From: a virus
Length of the DNA stretch: 27,506 nucleotides
Virus record (IMG/VR): IMGVR_UViG_3300005939_000034
Location: 1 to 27,506 of that record
Strand: one strand, 5' to 3'
The notes beneath the pieces were generated by a model that saw only the letters and a program-made list of their open reading frames with translations, was not told where the DNA came from and did not search any database. Positions 14,465 through 23,623 of the stretch are shown in pieces (the stretch's first letter is position 1; each line of letters opens with the position of its first letter). The position numbers and the translations under genes were made by a program.

Positions 14465-16480
14465 ATGTCCGATGATATAAATAATGATAGTCTCGTTGAT
14501 TGGAAAAATGCTCCAAGTTTGCAAGATTTGAAGGCTGACGTTACTGAGGCAGAACATGCACACAATGCCCATGTCACAGAAGTTGATAACTGGCTCAAGA
14601 ACTATAACGGTGAGCAGATAATCAAGACTAAGGCTGGTAGGAGCAAGATAGTACCAAAGGTTATCAGGAAACAAGCTGAGTGGAGGTATCCAAGTCTTAG
14701 TGATCCATTTCTTAGCACTACAGATTTATTTAATGTTGCTCCAAATACATTTGAAGACAAGCAATCAGCCATACAGAATGCACAGGTACTGAACTATCAG
14801 TTTAACCATCAATTGAATAAAGTTAAGTTTATAGATGAATTTATCAGAACGTGTGTTGACGAGGGAACAGTAATAGTTGAGTTAGGCTGGGAAGAAGAAG
14901 ATGACGAACGTGAAGTAGAAGTTCCAGTTATGGGGATCGACCCAGCAACAGGTGAAACTGTTCAGGTTGGTGTTGAGTTGCAGGTTAAAACTGTTTCAGT
15001 TAAGAACCAACCAACATTAGAAATATGTCACTATAATAATACAATAATAGATCCAACTTGCGATGGTGATCTTGATAAAGCAGAGTTTGTTATTAGGAGT
15101 TTTGAGACAAGTAAGAGTGAGCTTAAGAAAGATGGTAGGTATAAGAATATAGATAAGATATCTATCGATTCATCTGATAGTTTGACCGATAGTGACTTTG
15201 AAAGTGCAGATGCAAGTAACTTTAGGTTTAGAGACGATGCTAGAAAGAAGTTTGTTGTTTATAGGTATTTTGGATATTGGGATATAGATGGTAATGGAGT
15301 AACGAAACCTATTGTAGCTGCGTGGGCAGGTGACGTTATGCTTAGACTGGAAGAAACTCCATTCCCAGATAAAAAGATACCTTTTGCATTGGTTCAATTC
15401 CTTCCACGTAGGAAGCAGGTTTACGGTGAACCAGATGGTGCGTTGATTGAGGACAATCAAAAGGTCATAGGTGCTGTTACACGAGGTATTCTTGATGTAA
15501 TGGGTCGAAGTGCAAATGGGCAGCAAGGTAGCCGTAAAGACGCTCTTGATCCAGTCAATGCACGTAAGTATGAACGTGGTGATGATTATAAGTTCAATGC
15601 TAATGTTGACCCAAGGCAAGCATTTCACATGGGTACATATCCTGATGTTCCAAGAAGCGCTATGGATATGATTGGATACACTTCAAATGAAGCTGAGAGT
15701 CTTACTGGCGTTAAAGCATTTAGTAGCGGTGGCATTACAGGGAATTCACTTGGAAACAGTGTTGGTGGAGCTAGGCTTGCTACAGACGCTACAACCAAAA
15801 GAGAACTTGACATACTTAGACGGCTTGCTAATGGAATCGTGCAGATAGGTAGAAAGATTATAAGTATGAACCAAGAATTTATCAGTGATGAGGAAATTCT
15901 TAGGATAACTGATGAAGAATTTGTTAATATAAGCAGAGATGATCTTGCTGGAGAGTTTGATATTACATTGAGTATTAGTACTCCGGAAGCTGATAATGAG
16001 AAAGCTGCTGGCCTAGAGTTTATGTTGCAGACCGCAGGTGAGACTATGCCGTTTGAATTTAAGCAGATTATACTTAGCGATATAGCCAGGCTTAGAAAGA
16101 TGCCAGAACTTAGTAAGATGATATCTGAATACCAGCCACAACCAGATCCCGCTGCTGCGTATAAGGCTAAGCTTGAGATTCAGTTGTTGGAAGCTCAGGT
16201 TTACAATGAACAGGCTAAGGGCCAAGAGAATGCTGTGGACGTTGGGCTTAAGCAGGCTAAGACAGAAACAGAGATTGCAAAAGGTAGAAGTCTTAATAGT
16301 AAGTCTGATAAAGAAGATCTTGACTTTGTCGAGCAAGAGTCTGGAGTACATAGACAACATGAACTTGACAAACAAGATAATGATAGTAAGAATAAGAATG
16401 AACAGAAGTTGGTTGATTTAATGATAGCTGATGAACAAGGTGCTGGTGCTGTCGGTGATGGTAATGCTGGTGTACAATAA
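14465..16480 (+). CDS. Portal protein
   Basis: The 671-aa portal ring subunit is best started at ATG 14465, six bases after GAGG; the GTG at 14462 is too near. The N-terminal half has the clip and wing regions, with the early motif KVIRKQAEWRYPSLSDPFLS (substrate-entry part of podovirus portals). A central DPTCDGDLDKAEFVIRSFE and PFALVQFLPRRKQVYGEPDG follow, then GVKAFSSGGI, a putative tunnel-loop region. A long charged C-terminal coiled coil (from about residue 555) ends in an acidic, glycine-rich tail. Size and motif order recall N4-type portals. It is followed by the scaffold and capsid genes, as expected. Confidence 0.85.
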   Translation: MSDDINNDSLVDWKNAPSLQDLKADVTEAEHAHNAHVTEVDNWLKNYNGEQIIKTKAGRSKIVPKVIRKQAEWRYPSLSDPFLSTTDLFNVAPNTFEDKQSAIQNAQVLNYQFNHQLNKVKFIDEFIRTCVDEGTVIVELGWEEEDDEREVEVPVMGIDPATGETVQVGVELQVKTVSVKNQPTLEICHYNNTIIDPTCDGDLDKAEFVIRSFETSKSELKKDGRYKNIDKISIDSSDSLTDSDFESADASNFRFRDDARKKFVVYRYFGYWDIDGNGVTKPIVAAWAGDVMLRLEETPFPDKKIPFALVQFLPRRKQVYGEPDGALIEDNQKVIGAVTRGILDVMGRSANGQQGSRKDALDPVNARKYERGDDYKFNANVDPRQAFHMGTYPDVPRSAMDMIGYTSNEAESLTGVKAFSSGGITGNSLGNSVGGARLATDATTKRELDILRRLANGIVQIGRKIISMNQEFISDEEILRITDEEFVNISRDDLAGEFDITLSISTPEADNEKAAGLEFMLQTAGETMPFEFKQIILSDIARLRKMPELSKMISEYQPQPDPAAAYKAKLEIQLLEAQVYNEQAKGQENAVDVGLKQAKTETEIAKGRSLNSKSDKEDLDFVEQESGVHRQHELDKQDNDSKNKNEQKLVDLMIADEQGAGAVGDGNAGVQ

Positions 16481-16509
16481 TAATTAACACATTCATAAGG
16501 TGACCCTGT

Positions 16510-16857
16510 ATGCAAGACGAGAATTTAGGTGAAATGGAAGAAATTCGTATCAGTATTGAAGAGGCAGAACATGCCATAGCTTTGAGAGATGATATCAACA
16601 AGATGCTTGAAAATCCATTGGTTAATAAGGTAGTTGGCCATCATTATTTCCAGGAAGAGTCTATGAGACTTGTGTCCTGTCTGGGTGAAGATAATCTTGA
16701 CGATAGGACTAAGCTTGAGATGCAAAAGATGCTATACGGTATTGCCTATTTTCAGCGTTGGCTCAGGGTAACTGTTCTACAGGGTAATGAGATGGAAGAG
16801 CATGTTAAGGCTGCACGGGACGAACTTGATAGAGAAGTTGATCCGGAGGTTAATTAA
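16510..16857 (+). CDS. Head-assembly-associated helical protein
   Basis: The 115-aa protein has AAGGTGA before ATG 16510 and lies between portal and scaffold. It is all helical: EEIRISIEEAEHAIALRDD, MLENPLVNKVVGHHYFQEES, then YFQRWLRVTVLQGNEMEEHV. This matches a short protein family found in the same slot in other podoviruses, to my recollection. It may assist prohead assembly or bind scaffold. Its stop overlaps the scaffold start. Confidence 0.55.
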   Translation: MQDENLGEMEEIRISIEEAEHAIALRDDINKMLENPLVNKVVGHHYFQEESMRLVSCLGEDNLDDRTKLEMQKMLYGIAYFQRWLRVTVLQGNEMEEHVKAARDELDREVDPEVN

Positions 16858-17990
16858 TGGCTAATGGCATTGACGAAACCGTTGATCTTGAGAATATGAG
16901 TGATGATGATTTTATGGAAGCAACTGAGTCTGACGATCCTATTGGAACCGTTGCCGAAGTAAATAGTGAAGTAGTGAACGATGAACAAGATGGACCTGAT
17001 GAAGATTTGGATGAAGCTGATGTCGATGATCAAGAGGACACTCTGGATGATGACCAATCAGACGATGAAGATGATGAGTCAGAAGATGGCAGTGAAGAAG
17101 ATGATGGTCAAGTAGACAAAGACACGGAAACTCTCGATGGAGAGCAAGATACTGAAGATACCCCTGATATCGACTTTGAAGCTGGTTATAAGGATTTATT
17201 TGCGCCATTTAAAGCCAATGGTAAGTACATGCAGGTAGATAATGTGGAAGATGCCAGACGACTCATGCAAATGGGTGTTGGGTATCAAAAGCGGATGTCA
17301 GAGCTTAAACCACATTTGAAGATTATCAAAAGTCTTAAGAATAACGATTTGCTTGATGTAGATAAGATAAATCGCCTTATTGATTTGGATAAGAAAGATC
17401 CTGGTGCAATTGCTAAGCTAATTAAGGAAGCGGGAGTAGATCCACTTGATATCGATACTGAGGCTGGCGAAGAGTATAAGCCGAAAGATTATGGTGTCTC
17501 TGATTCTGAGTTCGATCTCGACCAAGCGATTGACAATATTCGTGGCAATGAAAGCTATGATAGGTCAATAGCCGTGATGGGAGAGCAATGGGACCAGAAA
17601 AGTAGAGGTATTATAGCCGAAAATCCTGAGATCGTAGGTATTATAGATAGCCACATTCAAAGTGGTGTATTTGATGCAGTGCAAGCTCATGTTGAAAAAG
17701 AACAAACTTTAGGTAGGATGAAAGGTTTGTCTAGCATTGAGGCGTACCGTGAGGCAACGCAGGTACTGCAGAAAAATGGGGTTCTTGAGGGTGATGGCGT
17801 TAAGAAAGAATCTGATCCAAAAAACAAAGAACCTAATCCATTGGTAAAAGAAGCTAAGAAGAAGCAGGAAGCTAGTCGCAAAAAGCGCAAGAAAGCTGCT
17901 GCTCCAATTAAAGGTAAACCAAAGTCAAAGAAGTCTGAAAAAGATTATGATAAGATGTCTGATGCAGACTTTATGGCAGAGGTTGGCTAA
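16857..17990 (+). CDS. Scaffolding protein
   Basis: The 377-aa protein starts at ATG 16857 (GGAGG seven bases upstream, TAATG overlap). Residues about 15-105 are extremely acidic (long runs of D and E), as in scaffolds and decoy-like cores. A helical middle (FKANGKYMQVDNVEDARR onwards) follows, then a lysine-rich C-terminus (KKKQEASRKKRKKAA). A short motif occurs near both ends: MSDDDFMEA at 14-22 and MSDADFMAEV at 367-376. Position directly before the major capsid gene supports the call. Scaffolds of N4-like phages have the same composition. Confidence 0.8.
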   Translation: MANGIDETVDLENMSDDDFMEATESDDPIGTVAEVNSEVVNDEQDGPDEDLDEADVDDQEDTLDDDQSDDEDDESEDGSEEDDGQVDKDTETLDGEQDTEDTPDIDFEAGYKDLFAPFKANGKYMQVDNVEDARRLMQMGVGYQKRMSELKPHLKIIKSLKNNDLLDVDKINRLIDLDKKDPGAIAKLIKEAGVDPLDIDTEAGEEYKPKDYGVSDSEFDLDQAIDNIRGNESYDRSIAVMGEQWDQKSRGIIAENPEIVGIIDSHIQSGVFDAVQAHVEKEQTLGRMKGLSSIEAYREATQVLQKNGVLEGDGVKKESDPKNKEPNPLVKEAKKKQEASRKKRKKAAAPIKGKPKSKKSEKDYDKMSDADFMAEVG

Positions 17991-18009
17991 AGGAAATTAG
18001 GTAAAAGTT

Positions 18010-19365
18010 ATGATTTATAGTGATCCCGTAAACGGTTTGAAGTCAAGTGTTGATGTTGGTGCTCCAGAAGGTGAACAGTTTAATCTGTTTAAATGGCAAC
18101 GCAAGGCTCTTATTGCCATTCGTAACCGTCAGGTATTCCAACAGTTGGCAGATACTACTGTGATGCCTAAGTATCATGGTAAAAAGATTAAAAAGTATGA
18201 ATACATTCCGGTCTTGGATGATCGTAATGTGAATGATCAGGGGCTTGATGCTGCTGGTGCAACTCTGATTATGGACAAGTTTCATCTGTTCACCGCAGAT
18301 AATGTTTTGGTTCCAGATGCTACTGTTGCTGGTAATGCTGCTGGTTTCAGTACCGCTGCACTCGCTGAAGCCGCTACTGGTTACGTTGCCGCTACAATGG
18401 TTGCAATGAGTGGTGGGCTTTCTTTGTATGGTGGATCTAAGGATGTCGGAACCATTACGAAGCGTCTTCCTGCTCTCACTGAGGAAGGTGGGATGGTGAA
18501 TAGAATCGGTCACTCTCGTACTACACTTGAGGGTTCTATTGCTGAGCAGGGTTTCTTTAGTACTTATACTGAAGATTCTATTCAGTTTGATACTGACGAC
18601 ATGCTGCTTGATCACATTATGACCGAATCACTCGTTGCTGCTAATGAGCTTGTTGAAGATAACCTTCAGCTTGATCTTATTGCTGCTGCTGGTGTAAGTT
18701 TGTTTGCTGGCGGTGTAACCACTGTTGAAACTATTGATGGTAATGCTGCTTCTGATTGTATCGTTAATTATAAGGATCTTTTGAAGATCAATATTACCTT
18801 GGATGACAATAAGTGTCCAAAAGGAACCAAGCTTATTAGTGGTTCACGTATGATCGATACCAAGGTTATTAGTGCTGCTCGTTATTGTTATGTTGGATCA
18901 GAACTTCTTCAGACTCTTGAGGGAATGGTTGATCTGCATGATGTTGCTGCTTGGAAAGAGGTTGCCTCTTATGCTCAGGCTGGTAATGTTGCTGTTGGTG
19001 AGGAGGGTGCAATTGGTCGTACTCGCTTTATTGTAGCCCCAGAGATGATGCGATGGGAAGGTGGTGGTGCTGCTGCTGGTGCGAATGATCAGAATTGTGC
19101 AGTTACTGATGTTGAAGGTACTGACCATTTTGATGTAGCTCCAATGTTGTTTGTTGGTTCAGGTAGTTTCTCAACTATTAGCTTTAGTTCTTCCGGAAAG
19201 TCTGTGAAGTTTAGTATTATTCACAAGAAGCCTGGCGTTGCTACTGCTGATGCGTATAATGACCCGTATGGTAAGAAGGGCTTTTACAGTTTGAGATTCT
19301 GGTATGGGACTCTAATAACACGTCCAGAATGGATTGCATTGATATACACTGCAATTGAAGAGTAA
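18010..19365 (+). CDS. Major capsid protein
   Basis: The 451-aa protein follows the scaffold gene and starts at ATG 18010. The N-terminal arm (SDPVNGLKSSVDVGAPEGEQ, then FKWQRKALIAIRNRQVFQQL) and the E-loop-like stretch TTVMPKYHGKKIKKYEYIPVL match HK97-fold coats of the N4 type. A long helix (DHIMTESLVAANELVED, then LQLDLIAAAGV) acts as the spine helix. The C-terminus has the family's DPYGKKGFYSLRFWYGTLI followed by RPEWIALIYTA. A shift towards GCT, GGT and CTT codons fits high expression. A free-standing homing endonuclease gene follows. Confidence 0.88.
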   Translation: MIYSDPVNGLKSSVDVGAPEGEQFNLFKWQRKALIAIRNRQVFQQLADTTVMPKYHGKKIKKYEYIPVLDDRNVNDQGLDAAGATLIMDKFHLFTADNVLVPDATVAGNAAGFSTAALAEAATGYVAATMVAMSGGLSLYGGSKDVGTITKRLPALTEEGGMVNRIGHSRTTLEGSIAEQGFFSTYTEDSIQFDTDDMLLDHIMTESLVAANELVEDNLQLDLIAAAGVSLFAGGVTTVETIDGNAASDCIVNYKDLLKINITLDDNKCPKGTKLISGSRMIDTKVISAARYCYVGSELLQTLEGMVDLHDVAAWKEVASYAQAGNVAVGEEGAIGRTRFIVAPEMMRWEGGGAAAGANDQNCAVTDVEGTDHFDVAPMLFVGSGSFSTISFSSSGKSVKFSIIHKKPGVATADAYNDPYGKKGFYSLRFWYGTLITRPEWIALIYTAIEE

Positions 19366-19409
19366 AAACAGGCACTTAAGTTTTATTGATATACGAACAG
19401 TCAATAAAT

Positions 19410-19493
19410 GAGGATTTTAGCTTGTGTATCCTCTACGGTTAATGTGTGGTGTGACTAGGTAGTTATAGTTTAACTAAACATTAATTGTAGAGG
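19410..19493 (+). promoter_or_regulatory. Alternative RNA pairings over the endonuclease SD
   Basis: CCTCTAC (19430-19436) can pair perfectly with GTAGAGG (19487-19493), which is the SD of the endonuclease gene. Its overlapping ATCCTC (19428-19433) can instead pair with GAGGAT (19410-19415). A third small hairpin, TAGTTA (19460-19465) with TAACTA (19471-19476), sits between. The two main pairings exclude each other, so the SD could be masked or freed. Similar masking is known for T4 homing endonucleases such as I-TevI. Here it is inferred from complementarity alone. Confidence 0.45.
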
Positions 19494-19498
19494 TTATT

Positions 19499-20110
19499 AT
19501 GGAATGTGTTGAAGATCTTGGTATCAAAGAAACAGTATCTAAGAATGGCAATATCAGGGGTAGAAGGTTTGGTTTGTTTATGTGCCCAGAGTGCTTTGAG
19601 AAAGTTGAGGTTGATATATATTACGGCAAGAAAGCAAAAACCTGTGTAAAGTGTAGGCCGTATCATATGAAGTGTAAGCATCACATGTGTAACACTAGGC
19701 AACATGCGATATGGAAGGGAATGAAGCAGAGATGTGACGACAAGAAGCGTGAGAAAGGAATTAAGTATGATGTATCATGGTCAAATTTCAATGAATTTTG
19801 GAAAGACATGGGGCCGACATACTTTGATGGTGGATCAATAGATCGAATAGATAACAACAGTGACTATTGTAAAGAAAATTGTCAGTGGTTAACCTTCTCT
19901 GAAAGCGCAAAAAAAGATAAGATAAAAAAAGTTATGCAGTTCGAGATATCAGGTAAAGGTAAAAATATAATATATACTAACTGTGTAAGCACGTTTGACT
20001 CTGTTGTGGAAGCAGAAGTGAAGACTGGATTCCATAGGTCTGGTATAGCAAGATGTGCAAGGGGAGAGCGTAGAAAGGCCAATGGATATGGTTGGAGATA
20101 CGTTAACTAA
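19499..20110 (+). CDS. Free-standing HNH-type homing endonuclease
   Basis: The 203-aa protein starts at ATG 19499 (AGAGG five bases upstream). The N-terminus holds a zinc ribbon with CPEC and CVKC pairs (about 26-29 and 48-51). The catalytic region has the phage pattern QHAIWKGMKQRCDD, then FWKDMGPTYFDGGSIDRIDN, then YCKENCQWLTFSESAKKDK. The C-terminus (DSVVEAEVKTGFHRSGIARC, then GYGWRYVN) is a NUMOD1-type DNA-binding tail. Such genes home into the same site in related genomes lacking them. Its place between capsid and a head gene is a typical late-region insertion. It looks complete. Confidence 0.75.
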   Translation: MECVEDLGIKETVSKNGNIRGRRFGLFMCPECFEKVEVDIYYGKKAKTCVKCRPYHMKCKHHMCNTRQHAIWKGMKQRCDDKKREKGIKYDVSWSNFNEFWKDMGPTYFDGGSIDRIDNNSDYCKENCQWLTFSESAKKDKIKKVMQFEISGKGKNIIYTNCVSTFDSVVEAEVKTGFHRSGIARCARGERRKANGYGWRYVN

Positions 20111-20132
20111 TATTAACTTTTTAGGAGTAAAG

Positions 20133-20678
20133 ATGGACTCTAAGAAAGACTTACTTATGGAAGAAGCGAAGAGTTTGGGGCTTAAACCTCATCACTCTAC
20201 TGGCGAACTTAAACTACAACAGATGATCAATGACGAACTAACCAAAGGTGAAGATGTGGAAGATGTAGGAGAAGTTGAAACAAAAGTAGAAGTAGAAGCT
20301 GTGGCTGAAACCAAAAGTGAAAGAATTAAGCGGTTGAGAGATGAACAGCGGAAGTTGATTCGTGTAGTCGTTCGATGCAACAATGACGATAAGAAGGAAT
20401 GGACCGGTCAAACCATTACAGTTATTTGTGCTGCTGGTACTCTTAAGAAGTGGGTTCCATTTGACAATGAAAATGGATGGCACGTGCCTCAAGCGATACT
20501 TGATGTCATGGGTGCAAAAATGTGCCAGAAATTCAAGAACGGAAAACTCGCCAATGGACAGCCTCACAAGGTTAGCTTTATGGCCAAAGAATATAGTATT
20601 GAAGAGTTAAAGCCTTTGAGTGAAAAGGAACTGAAAGGTCTTGAGAAAGAACAGGCTGCTAGAGGGAGTATAGATTAA
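20133..20678 (+). CDS. Head-associated structural protein
   Basis: Best start is ATG 20133, five bases after AGGAG, giving 181 aa; a longer reading would run into the endonuclease gene. The N-terminus (KKDLLMEEAKSLGLKPHHS, then GELKLQQMINDEL) is a HeH/SAP-like two-helix unit. A charged linker rich in E and V follows. The conserved part is ERIKRLRDEQRKLIRVVVRC, KEWTGQTITV, KKWVPFDNENGWHVPQAIL, ending in YSIEELKPLSEKELKGL. I recall this family just after capsid genes in other podoviruses. The role is probably structural. Confidence 0.6.
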   Translation: MDSKKDLLMEEAKSLGLKPHHSTGELKLQQMINDELTKGEDVEDVGEVETKVEVEAVAETKSERIKRLRDEQRKLIRVVVRCNNDDKKEWTGQTITVICAAGTLKKWVPFDNENGWHVPQAILDVMGAKMCQKFKNGKLANGQPHKVSFMAKEYSIEELKPLSEKELKGLEKEQAARGSID

Positions 20679-21310
20679 TGGCTGAGTTAACCAATACTGA
20701 TTTAACTGCTGCCGATGGATTACAGGTTAGTCAGGACGGTGCATTTACTGTTCATGGTTCAGGAACTTTCGATGACCTAATGGAAGCGGTAAATAAGCAT
20801 CTTGACGCACAGTTTAGACTTTCTAGGATCCAAGGTGCTGATTACGCAAATGCTTACGCTAGCAGCCTTCAGGCGGCTATGAGCAATGCAGTACAGTACC
20901 TTCTTGGTATGGCTAATGCTGAATTGATTGACGCTCAAATTAGAAAGATTGATGCTGAGATTGTTCTAATTGGACAACAAGGTGAGAAGACATATTCTGA
21001 GCGAGCATTACTTGACGCAAAGAAAGCTACTGAATACAAGCAAGGTGAGAAGATAGATGCTGAGCGAGCATTACTTGACGCAAAGAGAGCTACTGAAGAC
21101 AAGCAGTTGGATGTGTTGGCTGAACAGGCTCTAATGATAGCTGAACAAGCAAAAGGATTTTTGTGGTCAGCTAACCAAAAGTACATGAAGACTATTATCG
21201 ATGGTCAATCTGTAAACGCAAACATTGAAGGCGTTGGTATTACTGGAAGTATATATTCTGAAGCAAATCTAGAAGATGCCGCAAGTGTAGGTAAACCAAG
21301 TCAACCGTAA
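20678..21310 (+). CDS. Coiled-coil virion protein with a 21-aa tandem repeat
   Basis: The 210-aa protein overlaps the previous stop (TAATG) with GAGGGAG upstream. After a strand-rich head (about 1-35), residues about 60-165 are helical. They contain two near-identical 21-aa repeats (QGEKTYSERALLDAKKATEY and QGEKIDAERALLDAKRATED, each plus K), encoded by 63-bp tandem repeats. The heptad-like pattern suggests a trimeric rod. It sits between head and ejection genes, so it may be a head-tail or inner-core component. Confidence 0.5.
   Translation: MAELTNTDLTAADGLQVSQDGAFTVHGSGTFDDLMEAVNKHLDAQFRLSRIQGADYANAYASSLQAAMSNAVQYLLGMANAELIDAQIRKIDAEIVLIGQQGEKTYSERALLDAKKATEYKQGEKIDAERALLDAKRATEDKQLDVLAEQALMIAEQAKGFLWSANQKYMKTIIDGQSVNANIEGVGITGSIYSEANLEDAASVGKPSQP
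20978..21103 (+). repeat. 63-bp tandem duplication inside coding sequence
   Basis: Two adjacent copies of a 63-bp unit (20978-21040 and 21041-21103) differ at few positions and keep frame. A shared core of at least 20 identical bases is GAGCGAGCATTACTTGACGC. A more diverged copy may precede them at the protein level (AELIDAQIRKIDAEIVLIGQ). The high identity suggests a recent duplication. Confidence 0.75.
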
Positions 21311-21331
21311 GAATCCAAAGAGGTCTGCAGT

Positions 21332-23608
21332 ATGGGGTTATTTGATACAGAAATAAGGCAGTTTGAGATGTATAACCAGCCTTTGGTAGATGATCCAAAT
21401 ACTGCAGACCTTATCGGACCTGCAGTAGTAGCCATGAGGAGAGAAGAAGACTTCATGGATCACGTAAGACTAGCCTTGGTCGCCATTCTTGGTAGAAAGG
21501 ATATTCATAAATTCCAAAATATAATTGAAGATGGTGTAACTCCAAATATAGAGTTTCCGGATTCAAACATAAACTTACTAGTTGTACCTAATGCTTATCA
21601 TGAGTCATTGGTTCCAGTTGGTGGAGAGTGTACTGGTGTGAGAGTTGGCCATATGCGTGTTATCGATTGGATCAATTTCTACATGGCCCAAAACTCAGTG
21701 TCTCCATATCAACCTTGCATACAACGGCCAATAGTCGACATAGACGATGGTAACGATGGATTTAGGAGTGTTGGTGTTATAGGAGCATCGTTGAACGCTA
21801 CAGGCACTGCATATATAGCATACGCATTGGATCATGGTGCCGGTGAAAATCCAATTGACACAGTTATAGAACTTGAACCAGAAATACCACTAAAACCAGA
21901 TGGTATATTTAGTGTAGTTTATTATTCATATGGACAAATTGATCCAGAGGAACCAGAGGGTGGTTGGAGCGAGGAGGAAAGACCAGAATCATTTGAACGG
22001 TGTGGTCTTGCATATTATCCTATAGAAGAACCTGACTTTAGTTTTGGGCAAGAAGGCGGAGAGTTCAGAACATTTCCGCCACTTCCATTGAGGGTTAACA
22101 ATGAAAACTACTATGCTGCGTTTGACGAAGCAAAAATAGATGATATAGAGAAGCTTGGTAAGATTGTTGGAGTTGATACAGGCAAGCTTATCGATGATGT
22201 AATGGAGGGAGCGGAAGAGGAAGGTTACGACTCCAAGATGGATCATGTATTTCTTAACTTTGGGACAAGGATTCATGATAATTCTGAAGCTAGTTGTAGG
22301 TATTTGTATTTATTGTTTAGCAAGATAAGAGAGTATGGACTTGAGGCGGGAGATGGTAGCTTTGGATTTTATCCATGTTGGTACAATGAAATTGTAAAGG
22401 TCGAAGGTGCTATAAACCCAAGTGTTTATACTCCTGCAATGTGTAATATAATTACTATTGAAACAGATGACTATTATTATGAATTTACGTTCTCAATGAT
22501 CTCAGACGAAACTATGACAGTAGCTGCTGTATTGGCCGATGAGATTATGGGACCGCAATACGAGGACCGTGCTAACGCTTCTGGTAAGTTTTGGTACATA
22601 AGTTCAAGTTCGGGTGATCCAAGTCGTGAGGAGGAGTATGAGCAGCCTCCCGCGGAAGCTGGTATGTGGCCAGAAGAGGGTGAACAGCCAGTTGAGATAA
22701 TGTTTGGTGAATGTGATGGTGGTGACGTAAGGTTTATTAAGATAGTTGGTATTGGTGGCAAGGTAAGAATTAAGGATACTGAGACTGGTGTGGTTAAGAT
22801 GAGGAGACTTAACTACGATGATCCAAATAGTATAACTGTACCGTATATACCTGCTATTGGAGAAGTACTTACTAACCATGAGTTAGCTGATAACTTCTTA
22901 AGTGGACTTCATGTTAGTATGTATATAGCTGACATAGAAACCAAAAGTAAAAGCTGGTGGATGGTAATAGCTCAGATCATCATTGTAATTGTTGTTACGT
23001 GGATAAGTTATGGACAGATGACCGGAGCTACATTGTCAGCGCTTGGTGCTGCTGATGTCATTGCTATGGGAGCGCTCATGATAGCTGGATATATAATGGG
23101 CAAGATAGTTGTCGGTATATCTAGGGATCTTGGTTTAATAGCTGGGGCCATAGCTGCATTGTTAGCAATGTATATTACTGGTAGGATGACTACTGGTTCA
23201 TTCGCAAGTATTGGAAGTATCAGTTCTAGTTTTTCAAGTATGAGTTTGATGGATATACTGTCAACATCGTTCAAAACATTAAGTCAAGCTGTAAATACAT
23301 ACACTGGATCGTCTCTTGGTGATATTGGAAGAGAGTTTGAAGGAAAAAGAGAGTGGTACGCCAATGAGATTAACTTGCTTGGTGACCAGCGTGAAGAGCT
23401 GGAAGAAGAAGAAGGTGGTTATGTCGGCAGTGAGGTTTTGATAGAAGACTTGATAAATAGCAGTATAAGGACTACTGTGAATCCAATGGACGCAAGTAGT
23501 TACTTTGATTTTTACGACAAGTTTCACGAGATAGGCGAATCATTTTTCGATACAGATAATTTACTAGAAGCTCCATTTGATATGGAAGCACAATTAATGC
23601 CGGTTTAA
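21332..23608 (+). CDS. 758-aa virion protein with three C-terminal membrane helices
   Basis: The protein starts at ATG 21332 (AGAGG eight bases upstream). The large N-terminal part is soluble: an early MRREEDFMDHVRLALVAIL, then a conserved-looking FPPLPLRVNNENYYAAFDEA (about 248-267) and DHVFLNFGTRIHDNSEASC (304-322). Three strongly hydrophobic segments follow (about 542-559, 568-596, 600-618), with an acidic tail after them. Membrane segments in a protein encoded just before the inner-core trio suggest it is released into the host envelope during genome entry. I know no enzymatic motif in it. Confidence 0.55.
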   Translation: MGLFDTEIRQFEMYNQPLVDDPNTADLIGPAVVAMRREEDFMDHVRLALVAILGRKDIHKFQNIIEDGVTPNIEFPDSNINLLVVPNAYHESLVPVGGECTGVRVGHMRVIDWINFYMAQNSVSPYQPCIQRPIVDIDDGNDGFRSVGVIGASLNATGTAYIAYALDHGAGENPIDTVIELEPEIPLKPDGIFSVVYYSYGQIDPEEPEGGWSEEERPESFERCGLAYYPIEEPDFSFGQEGGEFRTFPPLPLRVNNENYYAAFDEAKIDDIEKLGKIVGVDTGKLIDDVMEGAEEEGYDSKMDHVFLNFGTRIHDNSEASCRYLYLLFSKIREYGLEAGDGSFGFYPCWYNEIVKVEGAINPSVYTPAMCNIITIETDDYYYEFTFSMISDETMTVAAVLADEIMGPQYEDRANASGKFWYISSSSGDPSREEEYEQPPAEAGMWPEEGEQPVEIMFGECDGGDVRFIKIVGIGGKVRIKDTETGVVKMRRLNYDDPNSITVPYIPAIGEVLTNHELADNFLSGLHVSMYIADIETKSKSWWMVIAQIIIVIVVTWISYGQMTGATLSALGAADVIAMGALMIAGYIMGKIVVGISRDLGLIAGAIAALLAMYITGRMTTGSFASIGSISSSFSSMSLMDILSTSFKTLSQAVNTYTGSSLGDIGREFEGKREWYANEINLLGDQREELEEEEGGYVGSEVLIEDLINSSIRTTVNPMDASSYFDFYDKFHEIGESFFDTDNLLEAPFDMEAQLMPV

Positions 23609-23623
23609 CCGGGAGGTAATGAA

